A stretch of DNA of 64,000 nucleotides from Flavisolibacter longurius. GTDB taxonomy: Bacteria; Bacteroidota; Bacteroidia; Chitinophagales; Chitinophagaceae. Shown here in pieces: positions 1 to 8,624 of this stretch. Numbering within the stretch: the first letter of the stretch is position 1; every line of letters begins with the position of its first letter. Location of the stretch: assembly GCA_013327885.1 (NCBI GenBank), contig JABUMY010000013.1:62001-126000 (forward strand). Direction: 5' to 3'. The position numbers and the translations under genes were made by a program. Below the pieces are notes generated by a model. The model searched no databases. It was not told where the DNA came from and saw only the letters and a program-made list of their open reading frames with translations.

Positions 1-2
1 TC

Positions 3-1121
3 AGTTGCCACGGTTCGCCCTTTATACACCAGCAGGTAATAGGGGCCTGTATGGAAAAAGGTGCCCGGTTGGCCAAGCCCGGCGAATTTACCCAGCGAGC
101 TTTTTTGGCCGGCAAGCTTGACCTGGCACAGGCCGAAGCTGTGGCCGACCTGATTGCCAGCAATACCGCCGCCTCGCACCAAACGGCCTTGCACAACATC
201 CGGGGAGGTTTTTCGCAGGCATTAAAAGACCTGCGGGAACAAATGATCCGTTTTTCTGCCCTGATTGAATTGGAACTTGATTTTTCGCAGGAGGATGTGG
301 AGTTTGCCGACCGTACGCAATTGAAGGAACTTGTGAACGGCGCTGCTGTGCATACCCAACAGTTGTTGCAGTCTTTCAAGCTTGGCAATGTGATTAAAAA
401 CGGCGTTAGCGTAGCGATCATTGGAAAACCCAATGCCGGTAAATCCACACTGCTGAATACACTGCTGAATGAAGACCGGGCTATTGTGAGCGATATACCG
501 GGAACCACGAGGGATACGATAGAAGAAGTGATTAACATTGATGGAATTCTGTTCCGGTTGATCGATACCGCGGGCATCCGGACGCATACGACCGACTCCA
601 TTGAGTCGGTTGGCATTGAAAAAAGCCTGGCGAAAATGCGGGGAGCGGATGTGGTCATTTATCTTTTTGACGTGAACGAAACCGACCCGGCCGAACTTGG
701 AAAAACTATTGGGGAGATGAAGGGGGAAGGGATTGAATTTTTGCTGGTAGCCAACAAAGCCGACTTGGTGGACGAAGCTGCGGTGCGGCAAAAGTTTGCT
801 ACCACAGTAGGTGTGATTTTTATTTCAGCAAAGTCAGGCGCCCATCTGGATGTGCTGAAAAACAAAATGGTGGATGCCGTGCTGCAGGACGGCGTGCAAG
901 GTGAAAGCGTTGTGGTAACAAATGCCCGGCATTTTCATGCTTTGCAGGAGGTAAATAAATCACTAGTGGAGGTGGCTGAAGGACTGGAAACCGGCTTGCC
1001 GGGTGACCTGCTGGCGCTGGACATTCGTCGCTGCCTGCACTACCTGGGCGTTATCACCGGCGAAGTAAGCAATGAAGATTTGCTGGATTATGTGTTCAGT
1101 AAATTCTGTATCGGGAAGTAA
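3..1121 (+). CDS. mnmE: MnmE (TrmE) tRNA modification GTPase, 5' end outside window
   Basis: MnmE works with MnmG to put the carboxymethylaminomethyl group on U34 of certain tRNAs. The frame is open from base 3, so the gene starts before the window; the first ATG at 51 is internal. Upstream of it the frame reads an SCHGSP motif typical of the MnmE N-terminal tetrahydrofolate-binding domain. The central G domain shows G1 GKPNAGKS, G3 DTAG and G4 NKAD. The protein ends with CIGK, the C-terminal Cys motif needed for modification. About 100 N-terminal residues are missing from view. It is followed by the promoter and tRNA-Pro gene where the island inserted. Confidence 0.96.
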   Translation, partial: SCHGSPFIHQQVIGACMEKGARLAKPGEFTQRAFLAGKLDLAQAEAVADLIASNTAASHQTALHNIRGGFSQALKDLREQMIRFSALIELELDFSQEDVEFADRTQLKELVNGAAVHTQQLLQSFKLGNVIKNGVSVAIIGKPNAGKSTLLNTLLNEDRAIVSDIPGTTRDTIEEVINIDGILFRLIDTAGIRTHTTDSIESVGIEKSLAKMRGADVVIYLFDVNETDPAELGKTIGEMKGEGIEFLLVANKADLVDEAAVRQKFATTVGVIFISAKSGAHLDVLKNKMVDAVLQDGVQGESVVVTNARHFHALQEVNKSLVEVAEGLETGLPGDLLALDIRRCLHYLGVITGEVSNEDLLDYVFSKFCIGK

Positions 1122-1202
1122 AGCAGTCAACCTGTTTATATATAATAGGCGACAGGCCCTAAAAACGGCTTTCTGCTTTTTTCTTAAATAATTGAAAGCC
1201 TT

Positions 1203-1234
1203 TTTGTTCGTATAGATTGAATCCTTTACTTTTG
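1203..1234 (+). promoter_or_regulatory. Bacteroidota-type promoter for tRNA-Pro
   Basis: A TTTG at 1203-1206 is separated by 20 bases from TACTTTTG at 1227-1234. This matches the Bacteroidota sigma-factor consensus (TTTG near -33, TAnnTTTG near -7). The tRNA gene begins about 55 bases downstream. Confidence 0.6.
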
Positions 1235-1290
1235 CACCCTCCAATTACAAGGGCATTGGGAGTAATTCCAGTGAATATGTAAGAAGGAAT

Positions 1291-1364
1291 CGGGAAGTAG
1301 CGCAGGCCGGTAGCGCACCTGGTTTGGGACCAGGGGGTCGCAGGTTCGAATCCTGTCTTCCCGA
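1291..1364 (+). tRNA. tRNA-Pro (anticodon UGG)
   Basis: The 74 bases fold as a full cloverleaf. The acceptor stem is CGGGAAG (1291-1297) with CTTCCCG (1357-1363) and discriminator A. The anticodon stem is CCTGG/CCAGG with loop TTTGGGA, giving anticodon TGG for proline. The T arm has GGTTCGAATCC. CCA is not encoded. The 3' part, from 1321, belongs to the attachment-site repeat of the island, so the island insertion has kept the tRNA intact. Confidence 0.95.
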
Positions 1365-1365
1365 C
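1321..1365 (+). repeat. attL: 45-bp direct repeat within tRNA-Pro
   Basis: This segment covers the tRNA from the anticodon stem to one base past the discriminator. It is identical over 45 bases to 17807-17851. Such a pair of tRNA 3'-end copies marks the crossover region used by a tyrosine integrase. Confidence 0.93.
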
Positions 1366-1434
1366 AGATAGAAATCAAACCCAGAGCGGGTTTCAGACGA
1401 ACGAGGTACTACCATTTTTAAAACCGATTGAAAA

Positions 1435-1455
1435 AATTGGGGGAAAAATGGGGAA
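1435..1455 (+). repeat. Left copy of 21-bp island-end repeat (possible integrase arm site)
   Basis: A G-rich 21-bp stretch of the form AATTGGGGG-A-rich-TGGGGAA overlaps the integrase start codon at 1448. It recurs with one mismatch at 17699-17719. The two copies lie about 70 and 87 bases inside the att cores and in the same orientation, which suits arm-type integrase binding sites. An arm site over the start codon could also let the integrase repress itself; that is inference. Confidence 0.55.
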
Positions 1456-2713
1456 TCAACGAACGACTGAAACCCGTTTTTGTAAAGGGACGGTCGCAGT
1501 CGCGCCACACAAAGGTGGAATCCGGCTGCGCTGGTCCTACAAGGGGAAGCGACAGGAACTGTTCTTCGCCACGGCCAACGAACCGAACGCTCTTTTAAAA
1601 GCCAACACGATCAAACAGATCATCGAACAGGACATCGTTACCGGTCGGTACGATGAGGACCTGAGACGTTACAAAGAACTCCTGCGGTCAGCTGCGATCC
1701 GGGAGTTGTTGGATGAGCAGCGACATTTATCTGTTCCCATATCGTGGAACAACTATCAGACTAAACTTGAGACGAAGGTGTCCGCAGCGGACATCCTGCG
1801 GGAGTTCGACCGTTACCTGGTTGTAAAAGACAAGGTTGATGATCCGAACTACTACGCACTCACCCGCAAGGTGCTGGTGAAATGGGGCGACTTTGACGTG
1901 GATGACATTCCGCTTCTGCTTAGCCGGGAGAAGTGGTCAGCAAAAACGTTTAACGACCGCCGCAACTGTCTCAATGCGTTCTTTGAATGGATGAAACGGA
2001 AAAAGAAGATCGGTGACAACCCTGTTGAAGACCTGTCGACAAAAGACCGGAACCGGGTGCATCCGGATCGTGAGCCGTTCACTGATGAAGAAGCCGGGGC
2101 GATCCTCGATGCACTACGGACGAACCGCTTTGTAAAGAAATCATCGCGGTTTGACCACGCTCAGTATTATCCGTTCGTTGCGTTCCTTTCGCACATCGGG
2201 TGCCGCCCGGCAGAAGCCATCGGTCTTAAAGTCCGGTATGTTCGCTTCAGTGAAGGTAGGATGGTGATCGGTAGTGCGCTGGCCAGGACGAACAAGGGTA
2301 CCAATGCAGCCGCCAGGGTATTCAAAAGTACCAAGAACAACAAGGTGCGCTACATACCGCTGGATGGGTTTCTCGTAGACTTGCTGGAACCGCTGTGTAG
2401 GGGAAAGGCGCCGGATGACTTTGTATTCCTGAACGCGAACGGCAATGTGATCGACGATAAGATGCTCCTCCGGAGGGTATTGAAACCGATCCAGGAAGCA
2501 CTTGAAATCCCGGTGCGGGTTACATACGCTTTCAGGCACACATTCGCGACCAAGGCAGTGCAACAGGGGATGTTGGCGCATCAGGTAGCCTATCTTATGG
2601 GTGACACGGTGGAAACGGTTCTTGCGAACTACTTTCACAACAACCAGATGCCGGCACAGCTTCCGATAGGTGTGGCATCGACCTTGTGGCCGGGGCTTTC
2701 GAAAACAGGTTAA
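1448..2713 (+). CDS. Tyrosine site-specific integrase of the island
   Basis: This 421-aa tyrosine recombinase should catalyse integration and excision of the island at tRNA-Pro. The N-terminal about 75 residues resemble an arm-binding domain of the DUF3596 kind, followed by a SAM-like core-binding domain (about 90-200) and the catalytic domain. Catalytic residues visible are Arg253 (CRPAEAIGL), the YAFRHTFA box around Arg363-His364, and the nucleophile Tyr395 (ANYFHNN). The usual first His of box II is Tyr, a change seen in some family members. The gene starts 83 bases after attL and reads into the island. Its start codon lies inside the 21-bp repeat. Confidence 0.95.
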   Translation: MGNQRTTETRFCKGTVAVAPHKGGIRLRWSYKGKRQELFFATANEPNALLKANTIKQIIEQDIVTGRYDEDLRRYKELLRSAAIRELLDEQRHLSVPISWNNYQTKLETKVSAADILREFDRYLVVKDKVDDPNYYALTRKVLVKWGDFDVDDIPLLLSREKWSAKTFNDRRNCLNAFFEWMKRKKKIGDNPVEDLSTKDRNRVHPDREPFTDEEAGAILDALRTNRFVKKSSRFDHAQYYPFVAFLSHIGCRPAEAIGLKVRYVRFSEGRMVIGSALARTNKGTNAAARVFKSTKNNKVRYIPLDGFLVDLLEPLCRGKAPDDFVFLNANGNVIDDKMLLRRVLKPIQEALEIPVRVTYAFRHTFATKAVQQGMLAHQVAYLMGDTVETVLANYFHNNQMPAQLPIGVASTLWPGLSKTG

Positions 2714-2732
2714 TTCATCAACCATTTAACGT

Positions 2733-2766
2733 AAAAAAAACAGCCGGGTTCGTCCCGGCTTTTTTA
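2733..2766. terminator. Bidirectional intrinsic terminator between convergent genes
   Basis: A stem AGCCGGG/CCCGGCT with a TTCG-containing loop (2742-2760) is followed by a T run on the plus strand. It is preceded by an A run, so it also ends transcription on the minus strand. It sits between the integrase and the convergent 199-aa gene. Confidence 0.85.
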
Positions 2767-2769
2767 TTG

Positions 2770-3369
2770 TCAGGTAGCCGCTGTCTTCGTTCTTGATAAC
2801 ACCATCCACGGATACCGAGACAAGAACTTGCCAAACGCCCACAGCGCATCATCTACTGTTTTGGAACTGAAGTCGCACTGCTTGACGATCTCACGGTAAA
2901 ACTTGCAGTACTCATTGTAAGCCTCCATCGTGAGCTTTGGTTCTTCCTCCCGGCCGACTTCGGAAATATCCATCAGACAGCGGTAGGCACGGTATACATG
3001 CTGATCGAAAATCGGGAACCGTTCAGGGTTGATGATATGTAACAGGAAAACACGCCACACGATCCGGAGCTTCCCAAAGTGCTGGTCGAACAACGCCTCG
3101 TTGTAATTGTCCGACAGTGTTTGTATTACCGTTAGTTTACTTATGATCTTGTCCCGCAACGCCTGTTCTTTTTTACCACTGAGCGGCATCCCGTTCTTCC
3201 ACGTGAACAGAGTAATAAGCCGTTCTGCAGTGACCGGCGTTTTTACAATACTTTCCTCGTACACATCCATGTCAGGGTAGTCGTACTGAGCACTCCAGTA
3301 CTCAACAAACTTTCGCGAGTTTGACGGTATACATTCAAATGTGAAGAAAGGCGTCGACTGTTGATCCAT
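2770..3369 (-). CDS. Hypothetical protein, 199 aa, weak resemblance to OGG-fold glycosylase-like proteins
   Basis: No family is recognised with certainty. The protein is cytoplasmic in character, with no signal peptide or membrane segment. A helical middle carries WRVFLLHIINPERFPIFDQHVYRAY. The FPI(F/Y)D..V pattern recalls small HhH/OGG-fold proteins of defence and mobile regions, but this is only a resemblance and the catalytic residues cannot be confirmed. It ends just before the terminator shared with the integrase. It lies 3 bases downstream of the large secreted protein gene on the same strand, so the two may be co-transcribed. Start chosen at the only plausible ATG. Confidence 0.75.
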   Translation of the reverse strand: MDQQSTPFFTFECIPSNSRKFVEYWSAQYDYPDMDVYEESIVKTPVTAERLITLFTWKNGMPLSGKKEQALRDKIISKLTVIQTLSDNYNEALFDQHFGKLRIVWRVFLLHIINPERFPIFDQHVYRAYRCLMDISEVGREEEPKLTMEAYNEYCKFYREIVKQCDFSSKTVDDALWAFGKFLSRYPWMVLSRTKTAAT

Positions 3370-3372
3370 AAT

Positions 3373-6300
3373 TTAACGAATAAGATTAACTGTTCCTCGT
3401 GCAGTTCTGGGAATATCGCCTTCGAACTGGTACTGACACATCCAGACGTATACGTCTGTTTGTTGAGTGACAGAAGCTACTTTACCATTCCATCCCTTCG
3501 ATGGATCGGTTGTTGTAAACACGGGCTGTCCCCATCGGTTATAAACGGCAAAGGAAAAGGAGGTCGTCCTACCTAAAACTACAGGGCGGAATACATCGTT
3601 CTTTCCATCGCCATTCGGTGTAAAAGCGGTTGGTACAAACATCCCGGAGCCACAGTCTGCCTGATGTATACGTACCGTGTCCTTTCCGATACACCCATTG
3701 TTGTCTTTGACCTCTAACCAGTATTCACCAGGAGCGGAGATTACGATGTCAGGTCTGGTGCTACCGTTCATCCAGGCGTAGGAACTGAACGATTCGAGCG
3801 GTTGCAACTTGAGTGTGTTGTACGAACAGATCGCTGTGTCGCTGGGTAAAAAGTTAGATGGGGTGGGAAGATGTGTCGTAATTCTCACTGTGCCACTCGC
3901 ACCGCAACCATAGGCGTCCTTTACGCTGACAAAATATTCACCCAGTGTTGTTACCGGGAAGTATCTATCTGTGCTGCCATCCTGCCATGTGTAGGAACTA
4001 AAATCACCAGCGTCTAGTAAGCGGGTGGTGCCTTTACAAAGTGAAGGGTTTGGATCTAATCTGACTACAGGATTCCAAATGTTTGTGATACGTACTGTAT
4101 CTACTGACCGGCATCCCTCCACGGTAGTGCCAGTGACTGAATATTGACCTGCGGTGGCAACGTGGATTCGCTGATCCCTACTACTGTTACTCCACTGGTA
4201 GGACTGAAAGCCGGAACCTGCATCAAATGACACCGTAGTTCCGATACAAATACTTGTATCGCTACCCAAGTTAATCCTGGGTGAGTTGATCACTTTTATA
4301 CGGACCGTATCCCGGACGATACACCCCGGTTTGTATTCTGACTGTACGACGTAGGATGTGTCAACAGTTGGGTTCACCCATACATTTCCTCCAACCTTAG
4401 AACTGATCCTGTAATCTGGCGCCCACTGGTAATTTTGAAAGCCCGTTTGGGCGATTAGGTGAACAGAGTCGCTGTTACATTTTGTTTTGTCCTGACCTAA
4501 TGAGAATGGTGGGGGTGATTGTGCTGTAATGGTTAACGTGTCGCGAAAAAGGTTGCTGCATACATCAACAACCGCGATATGATAAGTGCCCGGTTGTGAA
4601 GCGGTCAATGTACTGTCAGTTGAGCCGTCCTGCCATAGGTACGACACATACCCTTTCCGTGCATTGAGAACGATTGTGTTTTCTGGGCACAGTGACTGGT
4701 CGCCACCTAAGTTAACAGGTCCGGGAGAAGATTGAGCGGTTACTATCATTGAGTCTTTGAGTGCGCCACAATCGGTTTGCAGCGTGGCGTAAAGAACAAT
4801 GGTACCGCTCTTTGTAAAGGTGACGGTAAACGTATCATCGTTTACAGCTTCGATTAGAACAGAAGGGTCGGAAGTGTGAAACTGAACCGGATTGGCGCTA
4901 CTGCTTTCGTGCGGTGCGGTATACGTTAGTTTACTTCCTGTACATACCTGCGTCGGACCCTTGATTCTGCCGAGGCGAACAATGGACTCCGTTCGACATG
5001 AAACATCCCAGGAGAACCCTTTGCCATCGTAAACAGATTGTATTGCAGGGCCGTTGCCTCCTTTTTGAACTTCCTCAGCTTGGATGGTTGTTTGACGAAC
5101 TGTGACTATGCGGTTCGTAATGTTGGTTTCTACTGGTGTCACGGGGCAGTTGCCAAGTGTACCGATTGGGGAAGTTTTCATAAGTATAGCCCTCATCGTA
5201 ACCCTCGTGTACCCTACATCGGTTTGTGTGCTTCCTGCGAGCACTGTCGAAGAGTCTGACATAACGTCCATGCCACTTAGGAACTCGCCGCCATTGTAAG
5301 GGAGTTTGTACGCCCACGCCTTGCCGGTAACTTCGTTAAATCGGCTCACGTAGAAGTCCGATGTAAAAGGATTATCCTCCCAATGAACCCCGGTTCGAGT
5401 AGGAATATGGAAATACCTTTTACGGAGAATGTTGACAGAGATCGGCTGAAGATTGGCCGAGAGTTCGATCTTCTTACCCGATAAGAATTGACCGTTTTCA
5501 TCAAACGTCAACAACGCCTGAGCACCTGCGTTGGGGTGACCTGGAGCGGTGTAGCCCGCAAGTTTCAGTTGTCCCTTATCATATTCCATCCAGTGGTAGT
5601 AAAACTCCGGGGTCTCGGCATGGTCAAACGAACGTGACCATAGAACATGACCGTCAGTTTTGTCAACTTTTACAAGCACGTTGTAATTGGGGTTCTCGAG
5701 GTATGTACTACCTGTGAAGTAATATCCTGTTGGCGACTCCGTAACGGCATGTATTCTGGTCGTCGATGGTGCCAGGTAATAGGCACGTTTCCAAAGGACT
5801 GTTCCCGATTGATCAAGTTTCAACAACATTCCTGCAGACTCCTGCCCCGCATTTAAAAGGAAGCCGTTATCGGCCGTCTCAGTGATATAATAGTAATAAT
5901 TGACGGCTGTGTATGTCGGAATACGCTGTTTCCAGACAACCTCACCGTCAGGCGTAAGGCGAACAAGGATGATCTGCAACCCGGAACTAAGATCAGGTGT
6001 GGTGACTTCACACAACGCAATGATGTCTCCATTACGGGCAATTGTGAATGTGGACACTTGACCAAACCCTTTTTCCCCGTCCTGGTTATACGCGATAAAT
6101 TTGGTCCATTTGAGTTCCCCGGTTTTTGAAATGCGCATCACAACGCCAGGAGACCCAATTGATCCTTCATGATTGTCGTAGGACGAAAACCTACCAGTCG
6201 CAATGATATCGTCACCAGGATATACACGGACATCCCAGAAGTTTGAAAATGGCCAACTGTCTTCAAAGTTTATCGTACCAACGAATGAGTTATTAACACA

Positions 6301-6405
6301 ACTGTCGACCCATACCGTTTGAGCCTCTACAGTGATGTGCAAAAGTGAGATGATACAAAAAATGTATAATCGTCGTATATGAAGCAGTGTTTTGGTTGTT
6401 GTCAT
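3373..6405 (-). CDS. Large secreted protein with gliding motility-associated (type B) type IX sorting domain
   Basis: This 1010-aa protein has an N-terminal signal peptide (hydrophobic stretch ending near VEAQT). A region of about 400 residues follows that reads like a beta-propeller-type repeat (motifs such as GEVVWKQR, GTVLWKRAY, GHVLWSRSF recur). Next come several Ig/PKD-like repeats of about 80 residues marked by LG.D..C and YLWQDGST-type motifs. The last 90 residues (FVPTAFTPNGDGKNDVF, YNRWGQPVF) are the type B sorting domain that sends proteins through the type IX system to the cell surface. It is unusual as island cargo, since most genes here are for DNA processing or defence. It may be an adhesin or surface factor; this is inferred. 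Confidence 0.9.
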   Translation of the reverse strand: MTTTKTLLHIRRLYIFCIISLLHITVEAQTVWVDSCVNNSFVGTINFEDSWPFSNFWDVRVYPGDDIIATGRFSSYDNHEGSIGSPGVVMRISKTGELKWTKFIAYNQDGEKGFGQVSTFTIARNGDIIALCEVTTPDLSSGLQIILVRLTPDGEVVWKQRIPTYTAVNYYYYITETADNGFLLNAGQESAGMLLKLDQSGTVLWKRAYYLAPSTTRIHAVTESPTGYYFTGSTYLENPNYNVLVKVDKTDGHVLWSRSFDHAETPEFYYHWMEYDKGQLKLAGYTAPGHPNAGAQALLTFDENGQFLSGKKIELSANLQPISVNILRKRYFHIPTRTGVHWEDNPFTSDFYVSRFNEVTGKAWAYKLPYNGGEFLSGMDVMSDSSTVLAGSTQTDVGYTRVTMRAILMKTSPIGTLGNCPVTPVETNITNRIVTVRQTTIQAEEVQKGGNGPAIQSVYDGKGFSWDVSCRTESIVRLGRIKGPTQVCTGSKLTYTAPHESSSANPVQFHTSDPSVLIEAVNDDTFTVTFTKSGTIVLYATLQTDCGALKDSMIVTAQSSPGPVNLGGDQSLCPENTIVLNARKGYVSYLWQDGSTDSTLTASQPGTYHIAVVDVCSNLFRDTLTITAQSPPPFSLGQDKTKCNSDSVHLIAQTGFQNYQWAPDYRISSKVGGNVWVNPTVDTSYVVQSEYKPGCIVRDTVRIKVINSPRINLGSDTSICIGTTVSFDAGSGFQSYQWSNSSRDQRIHVATAGQYSVTGTTVEGCRSVDTVRITNIWNPVVRLDPNPSLCKGTTRLLDAGDFSSYTWQDGSTDRYFPVTTLGEYFVSVKDAYGCGASGTVRITTHLPTPSNFLPSDTAICSYNTLKLQPLESFSSYAWMNGSTRPDIVISAPGEYWLEVKDNNGCIGKDTVRIHQADCGSGMFVPTAFTPNGDGKNDVFRPVVLGRTTSFSFAVYNRWGQPVFTTTDPSKGWNGKVASVTQQTDVYVWMCQYQFEGDIPRTARGTVNLIR

Positions 6406-6426
6406 GTACGGGTTTCAGTTGCGGCC

Positions 6427-6457
6427 TAAATATACGTCCGTCATTTAAACTTAACAA
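6427..6457 (-). promoter_or_regulatory. Likely promoter of the large secreted protein gene
   Basis: Read on the minus strand, TTG (complement of 6455-6457) is followed after 20 bases by TATATTTA (complement of 6427-6434). This is close to the Bacteroidota TTG-N20-TAnnTTTG pattern. The start codon is about 20 bases further on. Confidence 0.5.
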
Positions 6458-6542
6458 TGATATCACTTTGTAGAAGAGAAGTAGGAGGGGATACAAACGA
6501 CTTCTACGATCAACACTCCTTTTACAATCGCGATCCAACCCC

Positions 6543-6550
6543 TATCTTTA
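6543..6550 (+). promoter_or_regulatory. Likely -7 element for the hsd operon
   Basis: TATCTTTA resembles TAnnTTTG and lies 25 bases before the hsdM start. A T-rich TTTT sits about 19 bases upstream in place of the -33 TTTG, so the match is partial. Confidence 0.4.
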
Positions 6551-6575
6551 GCGCTCACAAAACCAACTGTTTGCT

Positions 6576-8102
6576 ATGATCACAGGAGAACTGAGAGCGA
6601 AGATCGATAAGGTATGGGAGGCGTTTTGGACCGGTGGCCTCTCGAACCCGATCACAGTCATCGAACAAATGACGTTTTTGCTGTTCATCCGCCGGCTGGA
6701 CGAACTGCACACCCAACGCGAACAGAAAGCCGCGTTCCTCAAAAAGCCCATCGACAGCCCGATATACACCGCCGAAAAGAACAACCTGCGTTGGTCTTAT
6801 TTCAAGAACCAGGACCCCGAAGTCATGTTCGACCTATTCCGCAAGGAAGGTGGCGTGTTCGACTTCATGAAATCCTACGCCGAAGAAGGCACCGCCTTCG
6901 CCCGGTTTATGAAAGCAGCGGTGTTCATGATTCCTACACCGCGGCTGCTCGGTCAGGTGGTGGACATGCTTTCGGACATCAACATGGACGACCGCGACAC
7001 GAAGGGCGACGTGTATGAATACCTGCTCTCCAAGATCGCAAGCGCCGGCCAGAACGGGCAGTTCCGCACACCTCGCCACATCATTAAGATGATGGTGGAG
7101 ATGGCTGCACCCACGCCGGAAGACGTGATCTGCGATCCCTCAGCCGGTAGCTGCGGATTTTTGGTGTACGCCGGTGAATACATCCGTGAGCACTACAAAA
7201 ACGAGCTGCTGCGCCCCGAAGTGCAACGCCATTTCCAGGACAAGATGTTCCTGGGGATGGAGTTTGACCCTACCATGATCCGCATCGGTGCCATGAACCT
7301 TATTCTACACGGCGTCGAGAATCCGCACCTGAAGGACGTGGATGCCCTCAGCGAGGCCAACACCGCCTTTACCCAGCAGGCATCCGTGATCCTCGCCAAC
7401 CCGCCGTTCAAAGGGAGCCTTGATCGTGAGGCAGTAGACCCGAAGATCCTCAACGTTGTAGATTCCAAAAAGACCGAACTGCTGTTCCTGGCTCTCATCC
7501 TTAAGGGATTGAAAGTGGGTGGAAGAGCTGCGGTGATTGTGCCGGATGGTGTGTTGTTCGGTAGCAGCAAGGCGCACCTGCAGATACGAAAGGAACTGGT
7601 GGACAAGCAGAAGCTGCAGGCCGTGATCTCGATGCCCAGTGGTGTGTTTAAACCCTACGCCGGGGTGAGTACCGCAGTCCTCCTTTTTACCCGGACCGAC
7701 AGTGGTGGTACCGATAAGGTTTGGTTCTACGACATGGAAGTTGATGGATTCTCACTCGATGATAAACGCACCCCACAACCAGGCAAGAACGACATTCCTG
7801 ACATCCTGCAGCGGTGGAAGGCGCTGGATAAAGAAGCGGACCGGAAACGCACCGACAAGAGCTTCCTGGTGCCGGTGAGCGACATACACGCCAACAACTA
7901 CGACCTGTCCATTAACCGGTATAAGGAAGTGGTGTACGAGCAGAAAACGTACGAGAAACCCGAAGTGATCATCCAGCAGATCGAAGCACTGGACGAGGAG
8001 CGGAAGATACTGTTGGAAGAACTTAAGGAGATGCTGCTCGAAGGTGATGTGTTGCCAATGGCAGCCGAACCGGAAGAAACATACAAACACGCGAAACTGT
8101 AA
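6576..8102 (+). CDS. hsdM: Type I restriction-modification system DNA methyltransferase subunit HsdM
   Basis: HsdM transfers methyl from S-adenosylmethionine to adenine at the target chosen by HsdS, marking host DNA as self. The 508-aa protein has the HsdM N-terminal helical domain (about 1-130) and the N6-adenine methylase domain. AdoMet motif I is DPSAGSCGF (near 187) and the catalytic NPPF motif is ANPPFKGS (near 274). It is the first gene of a tightly packed operon: the next gene starts 3 bases after its stop. Length is typical. Confidence 0.97.
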   Translation: MITGELRAKIDKVWEAFWTGGLSNPITVIEQMTFLLFIRRLDELHTQREQKAAFLKKPIDSPIYTAEKNNLRWSYFKNQDPEVMFDLFRKEGGVFDFMKSYAEEGTAFARFMKAAVFMIPTPRLLGQVVDMLSDINMDDRDTKGDVYEYLLSKIASAGQNGQFRTPRHIIKMMVEMAAPTPEDVICDPSAGSCGFLVYAGEYIREHYKNELLRPEVQRHFQDKMFLGMEFDPTMIRIGAMNLILHGVENPHLKDVDALSEANTAFTQQASVILANPPFKGSLDREAVDPKILNVVDSKKTELLFLALILKGLKVGGRAAVIVPDGVLFGSSKAHLQIRKELVDKQKLQAVISMPSGVFKPYAGVSTAVLLFTRTDSGGTDKVWFYDMEVDGFSLDDKRTPQPGKNDIPDILQRWKALDKEADRKRTDKSFLVPVSDIHANNYDLSINRYKEVVYEQKTYEKPEVIIQQIEALDEERKILLEELKEMLLEGDVLPMAAEPEETYKHAKL

Positions 8103-8105
8103 CCG

Positions 8106-8624
8106 ATGAAAACAACAAACCAAAACGAACCCCGCGAACGAGTCATCCGGCTGCTGCAACAGTTTCCGTCGGAGGCGTGGATTAACCGGTGTTTTGACCT
8201 TTTGAAACGAATGCTGACCGAACTCGGTGTACAACGAGACGATCCCCGGCTTACCATCTGTGTTTACAAGGACAACCAGGTACTCGTATCGTTTGGGACT
8301 CTTCCTGTGTTTGTAACCGACGATAAGCAACGAATCATGTTTATGGTTCCACATGGATTCAAGAGACGTATGAAGATCGGTGAAAACTCATGGCAGTTGA
8401 ACTCATCCAAACAGAATCGCCAATGGGAAACGGTCAAGGTGCAGGATGATAAACCCTTGCCACAAAACTTCGTTGATGCGTGGATCACTACTTGCTCTGA
8501 GATCCTACCCCGGCGACGGCGAGCAAAAGTTAAAGAAAACCACCTCGATCTGTTGTACGATTTCACGACAGAATCAGCGGTGCGTAACGAAATTCTTGGT
8601 GAACTGAAACCTGTGATAGTATGA
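8106..8624 (+). CDS. Unknown protein encoded within the hsd operon
   Basis: The 172-aa product is not recognised. It has no signal peptide or membrane helix. The N-terminal 50 residues are helical (ERVIRLLQQFPSEAWINRCFDLLKRMLTEL), a beta-rich middle follows, and a basic patch PRRRRAKVKENH lies near residue 138. The gene starts 3 bases after hsdM and overlaps hsdS by 4 bases (ATGA), so it is translationally coupled into the operon. That placement suggests an accessory to the restriction system, such as a modulator of restriction, but no function can be assigned from sequence. Confidence 0.88.
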   Translation: MKTTNQNEPRERVIRLLQQFPSEAWINRCFDLLKRMLTELGVQRDDPRLTICVYKDNQVLVSFGTLPVFVTDDKQRIMFMVPHGFKRRMKIGENSWQLNSSKQNRQWETVKVQDDKPLPQNFVDAWITTCSEILPRRRRAKVKENHLDLLYDFTTESAVRNEILGELKPVIV

